64,000 nt of DNA from WSZJ01 sp964590435 (GCA_964590435.1 CAZPWT010000003.1:61052-125051), one strand, 5' to 3'. Positions 51,623 through 60,209 are shown, numbered from the stretch's first letter. The notes: a model not told the origin generated them from the letters alone. Made by a program: numbers and translations.

Positions 51623-51795
51623 TTTGCCGGGGCGGCCTGGCGCGCGCGCTCGATTCGCGCGTTCAGGCGCTCGATCTCCACCGTGAGCTTGTAGATCTGG
51701 TCGTTGGTCTTCTCGGCCAGTTCCTGAAGCTCAAGGAAGCGCGCAATGAGGGCGGCTTTTTCCTTCTCGAGATTGTCCAGGGCGGGTTCGCGCAT
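51619..51795 (-). CDS. Small coiled-coil protein
   Basis: 58 residues starting MREPALDNLEKEKAALIARF and continuing as an amphipathic helix with regular heptads (LELQELAEKTNDQIYKLTVE, IERLNARIERARQ), ending APAK. Its ATGA overlaps the HEAT gene start, and the frame is free of Arg/Pro noise. It resembles SlyX-type or other short coiled-coil proteins but no specific family is claimed. First gene of the carbohydrate-region run, with the 75-base gap to the next gene upstream as possible promoter space. Confidence 0.8.
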   Translation of the reverse strand: MREPALDNLEKEKAALIARFLELQELAEKTNDQIYKLTVEIERLNARIERARQAAPAK

Positions 51796-51870
51796 GTTGT
51801 GGCTCCGCGCCCATTGTACGACGGGAACGGCGGAGCCATGCGGGATTCAGGGGGACTTCCCGCCCCGCGA

Positions 51871-52572
51871 TCACGCCGTGGCGGTCGCGTCCGCCGGGGT
51901 CTCGCCCGCGGGGGCCGCCACGACCAGCCTGTCGAACCACTCGTGGTCCGAGTCGAACACCAGGCCGACGTGCCGCAGCTTCTGGTCGGGGGTCTGCTCG
52001 CAGTACGCCGTGCGGGCGTGGAACGATTCCTCCCCGCCAGGGAACTCGATGCGCCCCTCGAACTCCCGGTCGAGCTTCGCGTGGAAGAACTCATGGAAGC
52101 GGGTCATCGCCTCGAAGTCGTGCTTCGGGGCGACGAGGATCCCGTGGCGCGAGAGGGCCGAGACGCGGATCTCCGTGAACTCGGCGCCGATCTGGACGAG
52201 CGCCGGGACGTCGATGTTGTGGCGGTTCCAGGCGGCCGGCGAACGGCCCAGCGCGTGCCGGAGCGCGTCCGACATCGGGCCGACCCGCACCGGTTTCCGC
52301 AGCGACACGAACGGCCCCGAGATCGCCTCTTCCCGGAACAGCGCCACCACCGGGAACCCCGGGAGCAACTGGTGCACCTCCTGGATCAGCGGCATCTCCT
52401 GCTCCGGCTCCCCGACGTCCAGCACCAGCGCGTCGAACAGCCCCGTGTGGAGCTTCGCGCGAGCATCCTTGAGCGTCGGGCTGATCGACACGTTGCACCC
52501 CCGCCCAAGCAGGATCGACTTGATCAGGAATCCCGAAGTGCGCTCGCGGTCGACGATCAGGACGTTGTCCAT
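51871..52572 (-). CDS. Divergent receiver plus PilZ-like protein
   Basis: 233 residues. The first 115 residues resemble a receiver domain: MDNVLIVDRERTSGFLIKSI, LFDALVLDVGEPE with Asp52 as possible phospho-acceptor, and FVSLRKPVRVGPM with the conserved Lys. The remainder looks PilZ-like but degenerate (RHNIDVPALVQIGAEFTEIR, SALSRHGILVAPK, FEGRIEFPGGEESFHARTAY, LRHVGLVFDSDHEW); the RxxxR and D/NxSxxG c-di-GMP residues are only partly kept. It shares architecture with the three other receiver-PilZ proteins in the window. It is divergent from parA, with 141 bases between. Confidence 0.7.
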   Translation of the reverse strand: MDNVLIVDRERTSGFLIKSILLGRGCNVSISPTLKDARAKLHTGLFDALVLDVGEPEQEMPLIQEVHQLLPGFPVVALFREEAISGPFVSLRKPVRVGPMSDALRHALGRSPAAWNRHNIDVPALVQIGAEFTEIRVSALSRHGILVAPKHDFEAMTRFHEFFHAKLDREFEGRIEFPGGEESFHARTAYCEQTPDQKLRHVGLVFDSDHEWFDRLVVAAPAGETPADATATA

Positions 52573-52651
52573 GGCAGCGGCCTTTCCTTGGGGGAGGACT
52601 CTCGATTCGACGGAAATCCTCTTCAAACATCGGCTTCCGGCTCGCCGCACC

Positions 52652-52679
52652 TTGACTGAACTTTCACATATGCTAAAAT
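52652..52679 (+). promoter_or_regulatory. Promoter of the parA-type gene
   Basis: TTGACT at 52652-52657, a 16-base spacer and TAAAAT at 52674-52679, near the consensus. The leader to GTG 52714 would be about 28 bases and contains a GAGAGGGG Shine-Dalgarno. Confidence 0.75.
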
Positions 52680-52713
52680 TCACCGATCTTGCTCCCTTGA
52701 GAGGGGACTTCCC

Positions 52714-53511
52714 GTGCGCACCATCGCGGTCACGAACCAGAAGGGCGGCGTCGGCAAGACCACCACCGCCGTCAACCTCGCCGCTTCCCTCGCCCACTAC
52801 GGCCGCCGCGTCCTGGTCATCGACTGCGACGCGCAGACCAACGCGACCCTCTCGTTCGGGATCAACCACGCGAAGCTCGACGCGACGGTGTACGACCTGT
52901 TCACGGGAGAAGCGCGGGCCGAGGAAGTCATCGTGCGGTACTCGGACCGGATCCACGTGATCCCTTCCACGCCGGACCTGGCGGGGGGCGAGGCCGAGAA
53001 ATCCCCCGCGGCGTCGCGCGGCCAGGCGCTCAAGCAGGCCCTCTCCGGGCTCACCGGCTACGACTTCGTCATCGTCGACTGCCCGCCGACGCTCGGCCTC
53101 ATCAACGTGAACGTCCTCGTGTTCGTCGAGGAGATCATCATCCCGATGCAGTGCCAGTTCTTCGCGCTGCAGGGGATTTCGCTGCTGCTCAAGACGATCG
53201 ACCTCGTCCAGAAGCGCGTCAACCCGCGCCTCAAGATCACCGGCGTGCTCCCCTGCATGTTCGACGGCCGCACGACCCTCTCCCGCGAAGTCCTCGAGGA
53301 GATCAAGGGGCACTTCGGCGACAAGGTCTACAAGACCCGCATCCGCTCCAACGTCCGCCTCGCCGAGGCGCCGAGTTTCGGCAAGCCCGCGGTCGACTAC
53401 GCGCCGGACTGCAACGGCGCGCAGGACTACCTGGCGCTCGCCCGCGAGGTCCTCGGGCTTCCCGAGGACGCCAAGCAGCCCGCGGAACTGCCGAAGCAGG
53501 AGACGGCGTAG
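52714..53511 (+). CDS. ParA/Soj-family ATPase
   Basis: 265 residues from GTG 52714. The deviant Walker A motif KGGVGKTTTAVNLAASLAHY contains the signature Lys pair of ParA/MinD proteins. VLVIDCDAQTNAT (Walker A'), YDFVIVDCPPTLGLINVN (Walker B) and PMQCQFFALQGISLLLKTID are typical of chromosomal ParA/Soj. The C-terminus carries KTRIRSNVRLAEAPSFGKPA, the classic Soj ending. It segregates chromosomes with ParB at parS, but no parB follows here; the next gene is a kinase fusion. No 16-bp parS-like palindrome was noticed beside it. Confidence 0.93.
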   Translation: MRTIAVTNQKGGVGKTTTAVNLAASLAHYGRRVLVIDCDAQTNATLSFGINHAKLDATVYDLFTGEARAEEVIVRYSDRIHVIPSTPDLAGGEAEKSPAASRGQALKQALSGLTGYDFVIVDCPPTLGLINVNVLVFVEEIIIPMQCQFFALQGISLLLKTIDLVQKRVNPRLKITGVLPCMFDGRTTLSREVLEEIKGHFGDKVYKTRIRSNVRLAEAPSFGKPAVDYAPDCNGAQDYLALAREVLGLPEDAKQPAELPKQETA

Positions 53512-53548
53512 CCCCCCTCGGCCGACTCCGCGTTAGAATCGCGGCCCG

Positions 53549-56494
53549 ATGACCACGGGCCCTCGACATCGCAAGACCGACATGCTCTTCGGCCTCCTCG
53601 CGCAGCAGATGTCCCTCGTGACGCGCGACCAGCTCCTCGAGGCCACCAATCTCTGGATCGAGGACCCTTCCCGCCCCATGGGCGCCCTCATGCAGGAGCT
53701 CGGCCACATCGGCCCCGACGAGGCGGCGCTCCTGCTCGAAGCCGTCGAGATGCACAAGTCGCCGACGGGGTCGGACACGGCGATGGAGCGGGCGACGAGC
53801 GTGGATGCGGACGTGCGTGAAGCGCTGCTGTCGTTGCGGCCTCCGGTCGAGATCCGGCAGTGGCTGATCCGGCTGAACGAGAGGCGCGTTTCGCGGCCCG
53901 CGCCGCCGAAGGCCGCGCCGCGCGGCGAGCGGTACGAGCTGGGGCCGGAAATCGCCCGCGGCGGGCTGGGGCAGGTTCTGGAAGCGCGGGACCGGGATCT
54001 CGAGCGGGACGTGGCGGTCAAGCTGGTGCTGGACGACGTCGCGCCGGAGGCGGCGGCGCGGTTCGCGCGGGAGGCGAAGCTCACGGCGCGGCTGGATCAC
54101 CCGGCGGTCGTGCCGATCCACGACTTCGGGACGATCCCGGGGGTGGATGGGAAGCCGAAGTTGTTCCTGTGCATGAAGCGGATCCGCGGGCGGGACCTGA
54201 GCGTGATCCTGCAGGGGCTGGCGGACGGGAACGCGGAGCTCCGGGAAAAGTGGTCGCGGGCGCGGCTGCTCGGCGTGTTCCAGGACATCTGCCTCGGCAT
54301 GGCGTACGCGCACTCCAAGGGCGTGATCCACCGCGACCTGAAGCCCTCGAACATCATGATCGGCGACTTCGGCGAAACGCTGATCGTCGACTGGGGGCTC
54401 GCGAAGGAGCTTTCCGAAAAGGACGACGGCGGCGAAACGCGCCGCATGACGCGTGTCCCCAAGGGCGCCACGGTCCGCAACGCGCGCATCACACTCGACG
54501 GCGACGTCGTCGGCACGCCCGCCTACATGGCCCCCGAGCAGGCCGAGGGGCGCACCGGCCAGGTCGACGAGCGCAGCGACGTCTTCGCCCTCGGCGCCAT
54601 CCTCTACGCCATGCTGACGCTCCAGCCGCCCTGGGAAGGCGAAACCGCCACCGTCGTCCTCGAGAACGTCCGCGCCGGCCGTCTCGCAGCCCCCTCCACG
54701 CGCCTCGCCGCTTCCCCGCCGTCCGCCTCCGCTCCCGCCGCCCCGTCGTCGCGCGCCCCCGAACCGATCCCCCCGGAACTCGACGCCATCTGCCTCCGCG
54801 CCCTCGCCATCCGCCCCGAGGACCGCTTCCCGTCGGCCCTCGTCCTCCACCACGAAGTCCAGTTGTTCCTGGAAGGCGTGAAGGAGCGCGAGCGGAAGCT
54901 GCGCGAAGCGGCCGAGCGGCTGGAGGAGGGGAAGCGCTGGCAGGCGCGGCACGCGTCGCTGACCGGGGAAATCGCGTCGCAGGCCTCGGAGGTCGACCGC
55001 CTCACGGAGGCGATCGAGGGATGGAGGAGCGTGGAGGAGAAGCGCCCGCTGTGGGCCGCGGAGGCGCGGCTCAGGGCGCTCGAGGACGAGAAGGTGGACG
55101 TCGAGGCGCGGGCGCTCGCGGCCTTCGGGCAGGCGCTGGTCGCGGACCCGGGGTCGGCGGCCGCCGCGGACGGGACCTGCGAGCTCCTGATGGAGCGATT
55201 CCTGGAAGCCGAGGCGGTGCGGGACCGGAAAGGGATGCTGCTGGCGCGGAAGATGATGGCGCTTCACGACCGCCACGGGAAATTCGGCGGGCGGCTGGAC
55301 GCGCCGGGAAGGCTGTCGCTGAAGTGCCACGTCTACGAGTGCGGCTGCATCCGGCCGGTGACGGTGCCGGGATGGCGGGTGGAGTACGGCGAGAAAGCCG
55401 ACCGGCCGTGGGGCGGCGGTGGGCCGGTCGACAGGCCGCTCGGCGACAAGGACCGGGCGATCCCCTGGGTCCGCACGGGTCCGCCGGGGGCCACGTTCGG
55501 CCACGACGAGGGATGCGTGCGGCGCGAACTGAAGGGCGTGCCGGTGTTCGTGGCCCGCTACGAGGAACGCGACAAGCGGATGCTGCCCGGGCCGGAGCGG
55601 TCGCTGGGGACGACGCCGATCGAGGGCGTTTCGCTGCCGATCGGCTCGTACCGGTGCGTGCTCCGGCCGGAGGGAAGGCCGGAGGTCGTGGTCCCTGTGA
55701 AGATCGACCGGGCGGGGCGCTGGGAGCAGGACGTCCAGCTTCCGGATGCCGCCGATTTTCCGCCCGGGTTCCTGTTCGTGCCGGGAGGGCCGTTCACGTT
55801 CGGCGGCGAACTCGCGGGCGGCTACAACGCGGAGACGCTCGTCGGAAAAGACTTCTTCCTGTCCCGGTTCCCCGTCACCTGCGCCGAGTACCTCGAGTTC
55901 CTCCGCGCCATTCCCCCGGCCGAGGCCATGGCCCGCGCGCCGCGCGAGGGAGACAAGCGCTTCTGGATCCAGGACGGCGAAGGGATCCGGATGCCGCGGC
56001 CGGGCGAAGACGCGCGATTCGCCTGGGAACCCACATGGCCGATCCTGGGCGTGTCCTGGCTCGACGCGCTGGCCTACTGCGCCTGGCGGTCGGCGCGCGA
56101 CGGGAGGCTGTACATCCTTCCGCACGAAGAGCAATTCGAGAAGGCGATCCGCGGCGTCGACGCGCGGCTGTACGCGTTCGGCGACGAGTCGGACGCCGCC
56201 TACGCGCACTGCAATGCTTCCGTGAAGGGAAAGGTCACGCCGCTGCCGGTCGGCTCGTTTCCCGCGGACGAATCCCCGTACGGGATCCGCGATCTCACCG
56301 GGGGCGTCGGCACCTGGTGCCTCAACTCCGCGCCCGTGCCCTACCGGGAATGGCGCGCGATCCGCGGCGGCTCCTGGTCGACGACTCCCGCCGGGGGGCG
56401 CGCCGGCCTTCGCATCGGCAACGTCTCCGTGCGCACGTCCTGGGCCCTCGGCTTCCGCCTCTGCGTCAACGTCCACCGCTGGCCCGCGCCCTGA
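53549..56494 (+). CDS. Ser/Thr kinase fused to an FGE-like domain
   Basis: 981 residues. An N-terminal helical region (LFGLLAQQMSLVTRDQLLEA) precedes a kinase (about 128-450): glycine loop IARGGLGQVLEARD, Lys158 in DVAVKLVLDD, Glu in FAREAKLTARLDHPAVVPIH, catalytic loop HRDLKPSN (Asp263, Asn268), DWGLAKE (Asp281) and GTPAYMAPEQAEGRTGQ; all catalytic residues are present. A coiled-coil stretch follows (LREAAERLEEGKRWQARHAS). The C-terminus is an FGE/SUMF1-like fold (GFLFVPGGPFTFGGELA, FFLSRFPVTCAEYLEFL, GVSWLDALAYCAWRSARDG, IRDLTGGVGTWC, AIRGGSW, GFRLCV), without the catalytic cysteine pair. A Thr-kinase sensing through the FGE-like fold is plausible. ATG 53549 lies 37 bases after parA. Confidence 0.92.
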   Translation: MTTGPRHRKTDMLFGLLAQQMSLVTRDQLLEATNLWIEDPSRPMGALMQELGHIGPDEAALLLEAVEMHKSPTGSDTAMERATSVDADVREALLSLRPPVEIRQWLIRLNERRVSRPAPPKAAPRGERYELGPEIARGGLGQVLEARDRDLERDVAVKLVLDDVAPEAAARFAREAKLTARLDHPAVVPIHDFGTIPGVDGKPKLFLCMKRIRGRDLSVILQGLADGNAELREKWSRARLLGVFQDICLGMAYAHSKGVIHRDLKPSNIMIGDFGETLIVDWGLAKELSEKDDGGETRRMTRVPKGATVRNARITLDGDVVGTPAYMAPEQAEGRTGQVDERSDVFALGAILYAMLTLQPPWEGETATVVLENVRAGRLAAPSTRLAASPPSASAPAAPSSRAPEPIPPELDAICLRALAIRPEDRFPSALVLHHEVQLFLEGVKERERKLREAAERLEEGKRWQARHASLTGEIASQASEVDRLTEAIEGWRSVEEKRPLWAAEARLRALEDEKVDVEARALAAFGQALVADPGSAAAADGTCELLMERFLEAEAVRDRKGMLLARKMMALHDRHGKFGGRLDAPGRLSLKCHVYECGCIRPVTVPGWRVEYGEKADRPWGGGGPVDRPLGDKDRAIPWVRTGPPGATFGHDEGCVRRELKGVPVFVARYEERDKRMLPGPERSLGTTPIEGVSLPIGSYRCVLRPEGRPEVVVPVKIDRAGRWEQDVQLPDAADFPPGFLFVPGGPFTFGGELAGGYNAETLVGKDFFLSRFPVTCAEYLEFLRAIPPAEAMARAPREGDKRFWIQDGEGIRMPRPGEDARFAWEPTWPILGVSWLDALAYCAWRSARDGRLYILPHEEQFEKAIRGVDARLYAFGDESDAAYAHCNASVKGKVTPLPVGSFPADESPYGIRDLTGGVGTWCLNSAPVPYREWRAIRGGSWSTTPAGGRAGLRIGNVSVRTSWALGFRLCVNVHRWPAP

Positions 56495-56503
56495 CACGGG
56501 CGC

Positions 56504-56947
56504 TTACATGTCGGAAGACACGCCCTTCACCAGCCGCTGAAGCAGCTCCATGTGCTCCGTCTCGTCGGTGATCAGCTCTTCCAGCTTCACCTGGAGCGCC
56601 GTCTCGCCCAGCTCGCTGGCCTCGTCGACGCGCTCGGTGTACGCCTTCACCGCTTCCTTCTCGATGCTCAGCGCGTACTCGAGCATGTCGCGCAGGTTCG
56701 TGGGGCGCTTCCAGGGCGGCACCGCGAACGACGGGGTCCCGCCGAACGCGATGATCTTGTCGGCGAGGAACTCGACGTGCTTGATCTCGGCGTGGATTTC
56801 CGGCTCGAGGATCTCGCGGACTTCGTGCCCGCGGATGCCGAACGCGCTGGAACGGCACCAGAGGTAGAGGAGGATCGCCTGCAGCTCGCGGCCCAGGTCC
56901 TGGTCCAGGTGCTCGATCAGCTTCTGCTTGGTGATGGCGCGGCGCAT
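56504..56947 (-). CDS. Ferritin-like di-iron protein (bacterioferritin type)
   Basis: 147 residues, a four-helix bundle. The di-iron ligands are recognisable: Glu21 in RELQAILLYLW, Glu54 and His57 in HAEIKHVEFLADK, Glu97 in SIEKEAVKAYTER, and Glu129 with His132 in ITDETEHMELLQR. Length suits bacterioferritin or a Dps-like protein; the heme-ligand Met of bacterioferritin is not obvious. It could store iron or detoxify peroxide. It converges on the kinase-FGE gene with stops 9 bases apart and reads from a 63-base gap shared with the receiver-PilZ gene. Confidence 0.85.
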   Translation of the reverse strand: MRRAITKQKLIEHLDQDLGRELQAILLYLWCRSSAFGIRGHEVREILEPEIHAEIKHVEFLADKIIAFGGTPSFAVPPWKRPTNLRDMLEYALSIEKEAVKAYTERVDEASELGETALQVKLEELITDETEHMELLQRLVKGVSSDM

Positions 56948-57010
56948 CCGTCGGTCTCCGAGTAGTCAGGGGGGGCCATGATACCGGCGGCGCGCGGGGT
57001 GGGAAGGGGG

Positions 57011-57799
57011 CTAACGCGTGCCGGGGGTGAGCGGCTGCAGCCCGGCGGGGACGCGCGGCTCGGCGGGATCGGCGGAGAGGGACTGGCCGATGAAGTCGCG
57101 GAGGCGTCCGCGGCTGGCGCCGTCGACCTCGAACAGCGCGACGCCGTACTCGTACGCGGCTCCCGGCGCCGCTCCCCCGTCGCGCACGACCTGGCCGCGG
57201 CCGCGCACCGTCGAGCGGTCCGGCATCTCGAGGTCCACGTTCACGACGCTCCGGAGCGGCAGCTTCTCCGTCACGCTCGCCAGGATTCCCGTCTCGCTCA
57301 CGTTCCGCGAAATCCCGACGCGCACGATGGCGGTGTTGGAGCCGCCCGAAGTCCGGTAGCGGATCGGGAGAGGCCGTGGGATGCGGCGGGCGCGCGAGTG
57401 GAATCGCAGGACGGCCTGGTCCGAAGCGGCGTGGCGCAGCGCGGCGAGAATCTCGTCGCGAAGGAAGGGCTTTTCGGCGAACGCGCGGGCGCCGGAACGA
57501 AGCGTGCCGGGAACGAGCCCGGACAGCTCGGGACGGAACGTGACGATCGTCCGCACCTGCGGGGCGATCTCGCCGAGCTGGTGCACGGTCGCAGCCCAGC
57601 CGACGTTCGGGGCCGCAGGATGATCGGGAAGCGAAAGGTCGAGGGCGACGGCCCAGGGCGAGTACGTGAACAGCGCATCGAGGAGCGCCTTGCCGTGGGA
57701 GACCCTTCCCGCAAAGGCGAACTCGGTCCCGCGGAGGGCGGTTCCGAGGGCGACGGCGGCCCGGTCATCGGGATCTGCGACCAGGACGGTCAAGGGCAT
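57011..57799 (-). CDS. Receiver-PilZ protein (tandem copy 2)
   Basis: 262 residues. Receiver domain: VLVADPDDRAAVALGTALRG supplies the acidic pair, SPWAVALDLSLPDHPAAPNV the phospho-acceptor Asp54, and AFAEKPFLRDEILAALRHA the Lys. The PilZ part has RRIPRPLPIRYR (an RxxxR-like start), ISRNVSETGILASV (matching NxSxxG) and the closing YEYGVALFEVDGASRGRLRD. It therefore keeps a better c-di-GMP signature than the 41 kb paralogue. It is 37 bases from the homologous gene upstream, and both run the same way; likely one transcript. No sensor kinase is adjacent. Confidence 0.85.
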   Translation of the reverse strand: MPLTVLVADPDDRAAVALGTALRGTEFAFAGRVSHGKALLDALFTYSPWAVALDLSLPDHPAAPNVGWAATVHQLGEIAPQVRTIVTFRPELSGLVPGTLRSGARAFAEKPFLRDEILAALRHAASDQAVLRFHSRARRIPRPLPIRYRTSGGSNTAIVRVGISRNVSETGILASVTEKLPLRSVVNVDLEMPDRSTVRGRGQVVRDGGAAPGAAYEYGVALFEVDGASRGRLRDFIGQSLSADPAEPRVPAGLQPLTPGTR

Positions 57800-57836
57800 G
57801 CAGTGTCTCCGTGGGCGGTGGCGTCGCCGGGCTGTT

Positions 57837-58586
57837 CTAGCTGACGGCCGTCGAGTACTGCTCGGACGCGAGGGACCGCGCGATGAACTGCTTCAGCCGG
57901 TCGCGCGCCCCGCCGTCCAGGTCGACGAACGCGAGACCGTGTTCGGTCTGGCCGTCGGAATGGCGCGAGGTGCGGACGATCTGGGCGCGGCCGCGGATGG
58001 CGACGCGGTCCGGGAGATCGATCTCGAGCGCGAGGACCGACCGGATCGGAAGCTCGTCGGTGCTCTTGAGGCAGACGCCGGTCTCGCTCAGGTTCTGGAC
58101 GAGGCCGATGCGGCGCGTGGGCGGATTCTCGGTCGACGTGCTGTAGCGGGCGGGGAGCTTGCGGGTCAGGCGGCGCGCGCGGATGTAGAACGTCATCGGC
58201 GGCGCGTCGGCGTGCAGGTGATTGAGCGCCTGCAGGATCTCACCGCGGGCGAAGGGCTTCTCGATGTACGCGCAGGCGCCGGCGGCCAGGGCGGCCGGGA
58301 CGAGGTTGCGCGTTTCCGGCGAGCAGGTCACGGCGATTTTCAGCCAGGGAGCGATTTCGCGGAGGTGCGCGGTGGCGGCGACCCAGCCGACGCCCGGGGT
58401 ATCCGGATGATCGGGAAGAGAGAGGTCGAGGGCGACGGCCCAGGGAGTGAGCCGCCAGACGGCGTCGACGAGCGCTTTGCCGTGGGCGACGGAACCCTGG
58501 AAGGAGTACGGTGTCCCGCGGAGAAGGGTCGCGAAGGAAACAGCGGCGACCGAGTTCGGATCAGCGACGAGGACGGTACGGGCCAT
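57837..58586 (-). CDS. Receiver-PilZ protein (tandem copy 1)
   Basis: 249 residues, a close paralogue of the next gene downstream. Receiver: TVLVADPNSVAAVSFATLLR, TPWAVALDLSLPDHPDTPGV with Asp54, and CAYIEKPFARGEILQALNHL. PilZ part: RRLTRKLPARY, GLVQNLSETGVCLKS (NxSxxG), and TEHGLAFVDLDGGARDRLK. The insertion between the phospho-acceptor and the next strand (LPDHPDTPGVGWVAATAHLR) is shared by the three receivers of this type in the window and is longer than in ordinary response regulators. Upstream is an AT-richer intergenic region that probably holds its promoter. Confidence 0.85.
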   Translation of the reverse strand: MARTVLVADPNSVAAVSFATLLRGTPYSFQGSVAHGKALVDAVWRLTPWAVALDLSLPDHPDTPGVGWVAATAHLREIAPWLKIAVTCSPETRNLVPAALAAGACAYIEKPFARGEILQALNHLHADAPPMTFYIRARRLTRKLPARYSTSTENPPTRRIGLVQNLSETGVCLKSTDELPIRSVLALEIDLPDRVAIRGRAQIVRTSRHSDGQTEHGLAFVDLDGGARDRLKQFIARSLASEQYSTAVS

Positions 58587-58914
58587 TTCGGGAATCCCTC
58601 AACCGGTAACTGGGTGTCAACTGTAGGCAACTTTGGCGAAGAAACTCCATAAAAATTTGGAAGTTGGGACCAAAAATCCATGATTTCCAGACAATGCCAT
58701 AACCTCAATATCTACAACGACTAACAGCTTTCAGCGTTTTAAGCTCGTGCATTGTTGAACATTTTGGGCGCTTTGGCAGTCCCTCGCGCCCGTCCGTCCA
58801 TGTCCATCGCCGCTTCCGGCTTCCCCTAAAACTACCCAGGCTTCGCTTCATCGTTTCACACTTTCCTCCCCCAAGGGTGTGGAAATTCCGCCGCATCCGC
58901 GTACAGTCCGGCGC
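58587..58914. other. AT-richer intergenic region between divergent genes
   Basis: 328 bases clearly lower in GC than the rest of the window, with TTTTTGG, TAAAAATT and TTTTAAG stretches at 58650-58760. It should hold promoters for the receiver-PilZ pair and the fRMsr gene. No convincing -35/-10 pair, coding frame or DnaA box (TTATNCACA) was found. Confidence 0.55.
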
Positions 58915-59391
58915 ATGAGCCATGAGCTGGCGAACCGGTACACGCGGGTCAGCGTCGCCATCGCGAACGCGATCGCCGACGATGCGCGGCTGGCCGAGCG
59001 CATGAAGGTGGTGTCCGACGAGGTCTGGAGGGAGTTCGGAAACCACAGCCCGGTGTCGTGGGTCGGGTTTTACTTTCTCGGCGCCGACGAGATGACGCTG
59101 GGCCCGCGCCGCGACAAACCCGCTTGTTCGCCGATCGGCCTGCACGGCGCCTGCGGACAGGCTGCGCTTTCCGGGAAGACGCTCGTCGTCCGCGACGTGA
59201 AGGACCTCGGCGAAAACTACATCGCCTGCGACCCGCGCGACCGCTCCGAGATCGTCGTCCCCGTTCTCGGGAAGGGCGGACGAGTCGTGGGCGTCCTCGA
59301 CGTCGATTCCCACGCAGTCGGCGCTTTCGGCGACATGGACCAGCGCGCCCTCGAGCAGATCGTCGCCGAACACCTGAACGGCACCGAGTAG
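58915..59391 (+). CDS. msrC: Free methionine-(R)-sulfoxide reductase (GAF type)
   Basis: 158 residues, a GAF-domain enzyme that reduces free methionine-R-sulfoxide. The three catalytic/resolving cysteines are all present: Cys71 in KPACSPIGLHGAC, Cys80 in the same segment, and Cys105 in NYIACDPRDRSEIVVPV (compare Cys84, Cys94 and Cys118 of E. coli YebR). GVLDVDSHAVGAFGDMDQ is the usual ending. ATG 58915 is directly before the first helix. Stand-alone; converges on lgt with stops one base apart. Oxidative damage repair in the cytoplasm is the expected role. Confidence 0.9.
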   Translation: MSHELANRYTRVSVAIANAIADDARLAERMKVVSDEVWREFGNHSPVSWVGFYFLGADEMTLGPRRDKPACSPIGLHGACGQAALSGKTLVVRDVKDLGENYIACDPRDRSEIVVPVLGKGGRVVGVLDVDSHAVGAFGDMDQRALEQIVAEHLNGTE

Positions 59392-59392
59392 C

Positions 59393-60166
59393 TCAGGCCG
59401 CGGGCGCCACGCCCGCATCGCGCCTGCCCGTCCGGCTCAGCCACGGCCACAACCCCCCCGCCACCGTCGCCACCCCGACGGCGACCCACTGCGACGTCGA
59501 GAACGGCCCCAGCCCCCCGCGGTCCGGATCGCCGCGCGTGATCTCGATCAGGAAGCGCGAGACCGCGTAGAGCAGCAGGTAGGAGAGCATCGTCTGGCCA
59601 TTGAAGCGCCGGCGCGGGTGAAGCCACAGCAGCAGCAGGAAGATCAGGATCCCGGCCGTCGACTCGTAGATCTGGCTCGGCTGCCGGGCAACGTGGTCAA
59701 CCTCCGGAAACACGACTCCCCAGGAGGCCGGCTTGCCGTAGCAGCAGCCGTTCAGGAAACAGCCGAAGCGGACGATGCCGTGGCCGATGGCGAGCGAGGG
59801 CGCGAAGCAGTCCGCGACGGGCCAGAAGGGCATCTTGTGCCGCCGGAACACGAACGGAACCGTGACGAAGCACGCGAGCATCCCGCCGTAGAACGTCAGG
59901 CCGCCCTCCCACAGCTTGAAGATGTCGCCGGGACTCTTGCTGTAGTGGGAGTTCCATTCGTCCGGCTGGAACACGAAGAACAGCCGTGCCCCGATGACGC
60001 CCGACAGCATCGCGACGATGGCGGCGTCCACCACGCCGTCGCCCTTCACCCCCTCCTTCACTGCGAGCCTGCGGATGTGCCACGCCGCGAACGCGAACGC
60101 AATCGCGATCGCCGTCCCGTAGGCGAAGACGGGCAGGCCGAAGACGTGGAACAGGACGGGGTACAT
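59393..60166 (-). CDS. lgt: Prolipoprotein diacylglyceryl transferase
   Basis: 257 residues, polytopic. VLFHVFGLPVFAYGTAIAIA and VAMLSGVIGARLFFVFQ are membrane helices; GLTFYGGMLACFVTV and the signature LAIGHGIVRFGCFLNGCCYG contain the conserved His, Arg and Gly residues of Lgt. The cysteine-rich form FGCFLNGCCYG is known in several non-proteobacterial Lgt branches. It transfers diacylglycerol to the lipobox cysteine, matching lipoproteins such as those at 4520 and 46134. ATG 60166 is 43 bases after the amrS stop; selD, amrS and lgt may form one transcript. Confidence 0.93.
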   Translation of the reverse strand: MYPVLFHVFGLPVFAYGTAIAIAFAFAAWHIRRLAVKEGVKGDGVVDAAIVAMLSGVIGARLFFVFQPDEWNSHYSKSPGDIFKLWEGGLTFYGGMLACFVTVPFVFRRHKMPFWPVADCFAPSLAIGHGIVRFGCFLNGCCYGKPASWGVVFPEVDHVARQPSQIYESTAGILIFLLLLWLHPRRRFNGQTMLSYLLLYAVSRFLIEITRGDPDRGGLGPFSTSQWVAVGVATVAGGLWPWLSRTGRRDAGVAPAA

Positions 60167-60209
60167 GGCGGGCGATTATGGCCGAGGAGCGCGAAGCGCG
60201 CCTCCCGAT

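Noticed and set aside
58587..58914. Replication origin in the AT-rich gap near parA-type genes
   Set aside because: No DnaA boxes, dnaA or dnaN seen; only lower GC.
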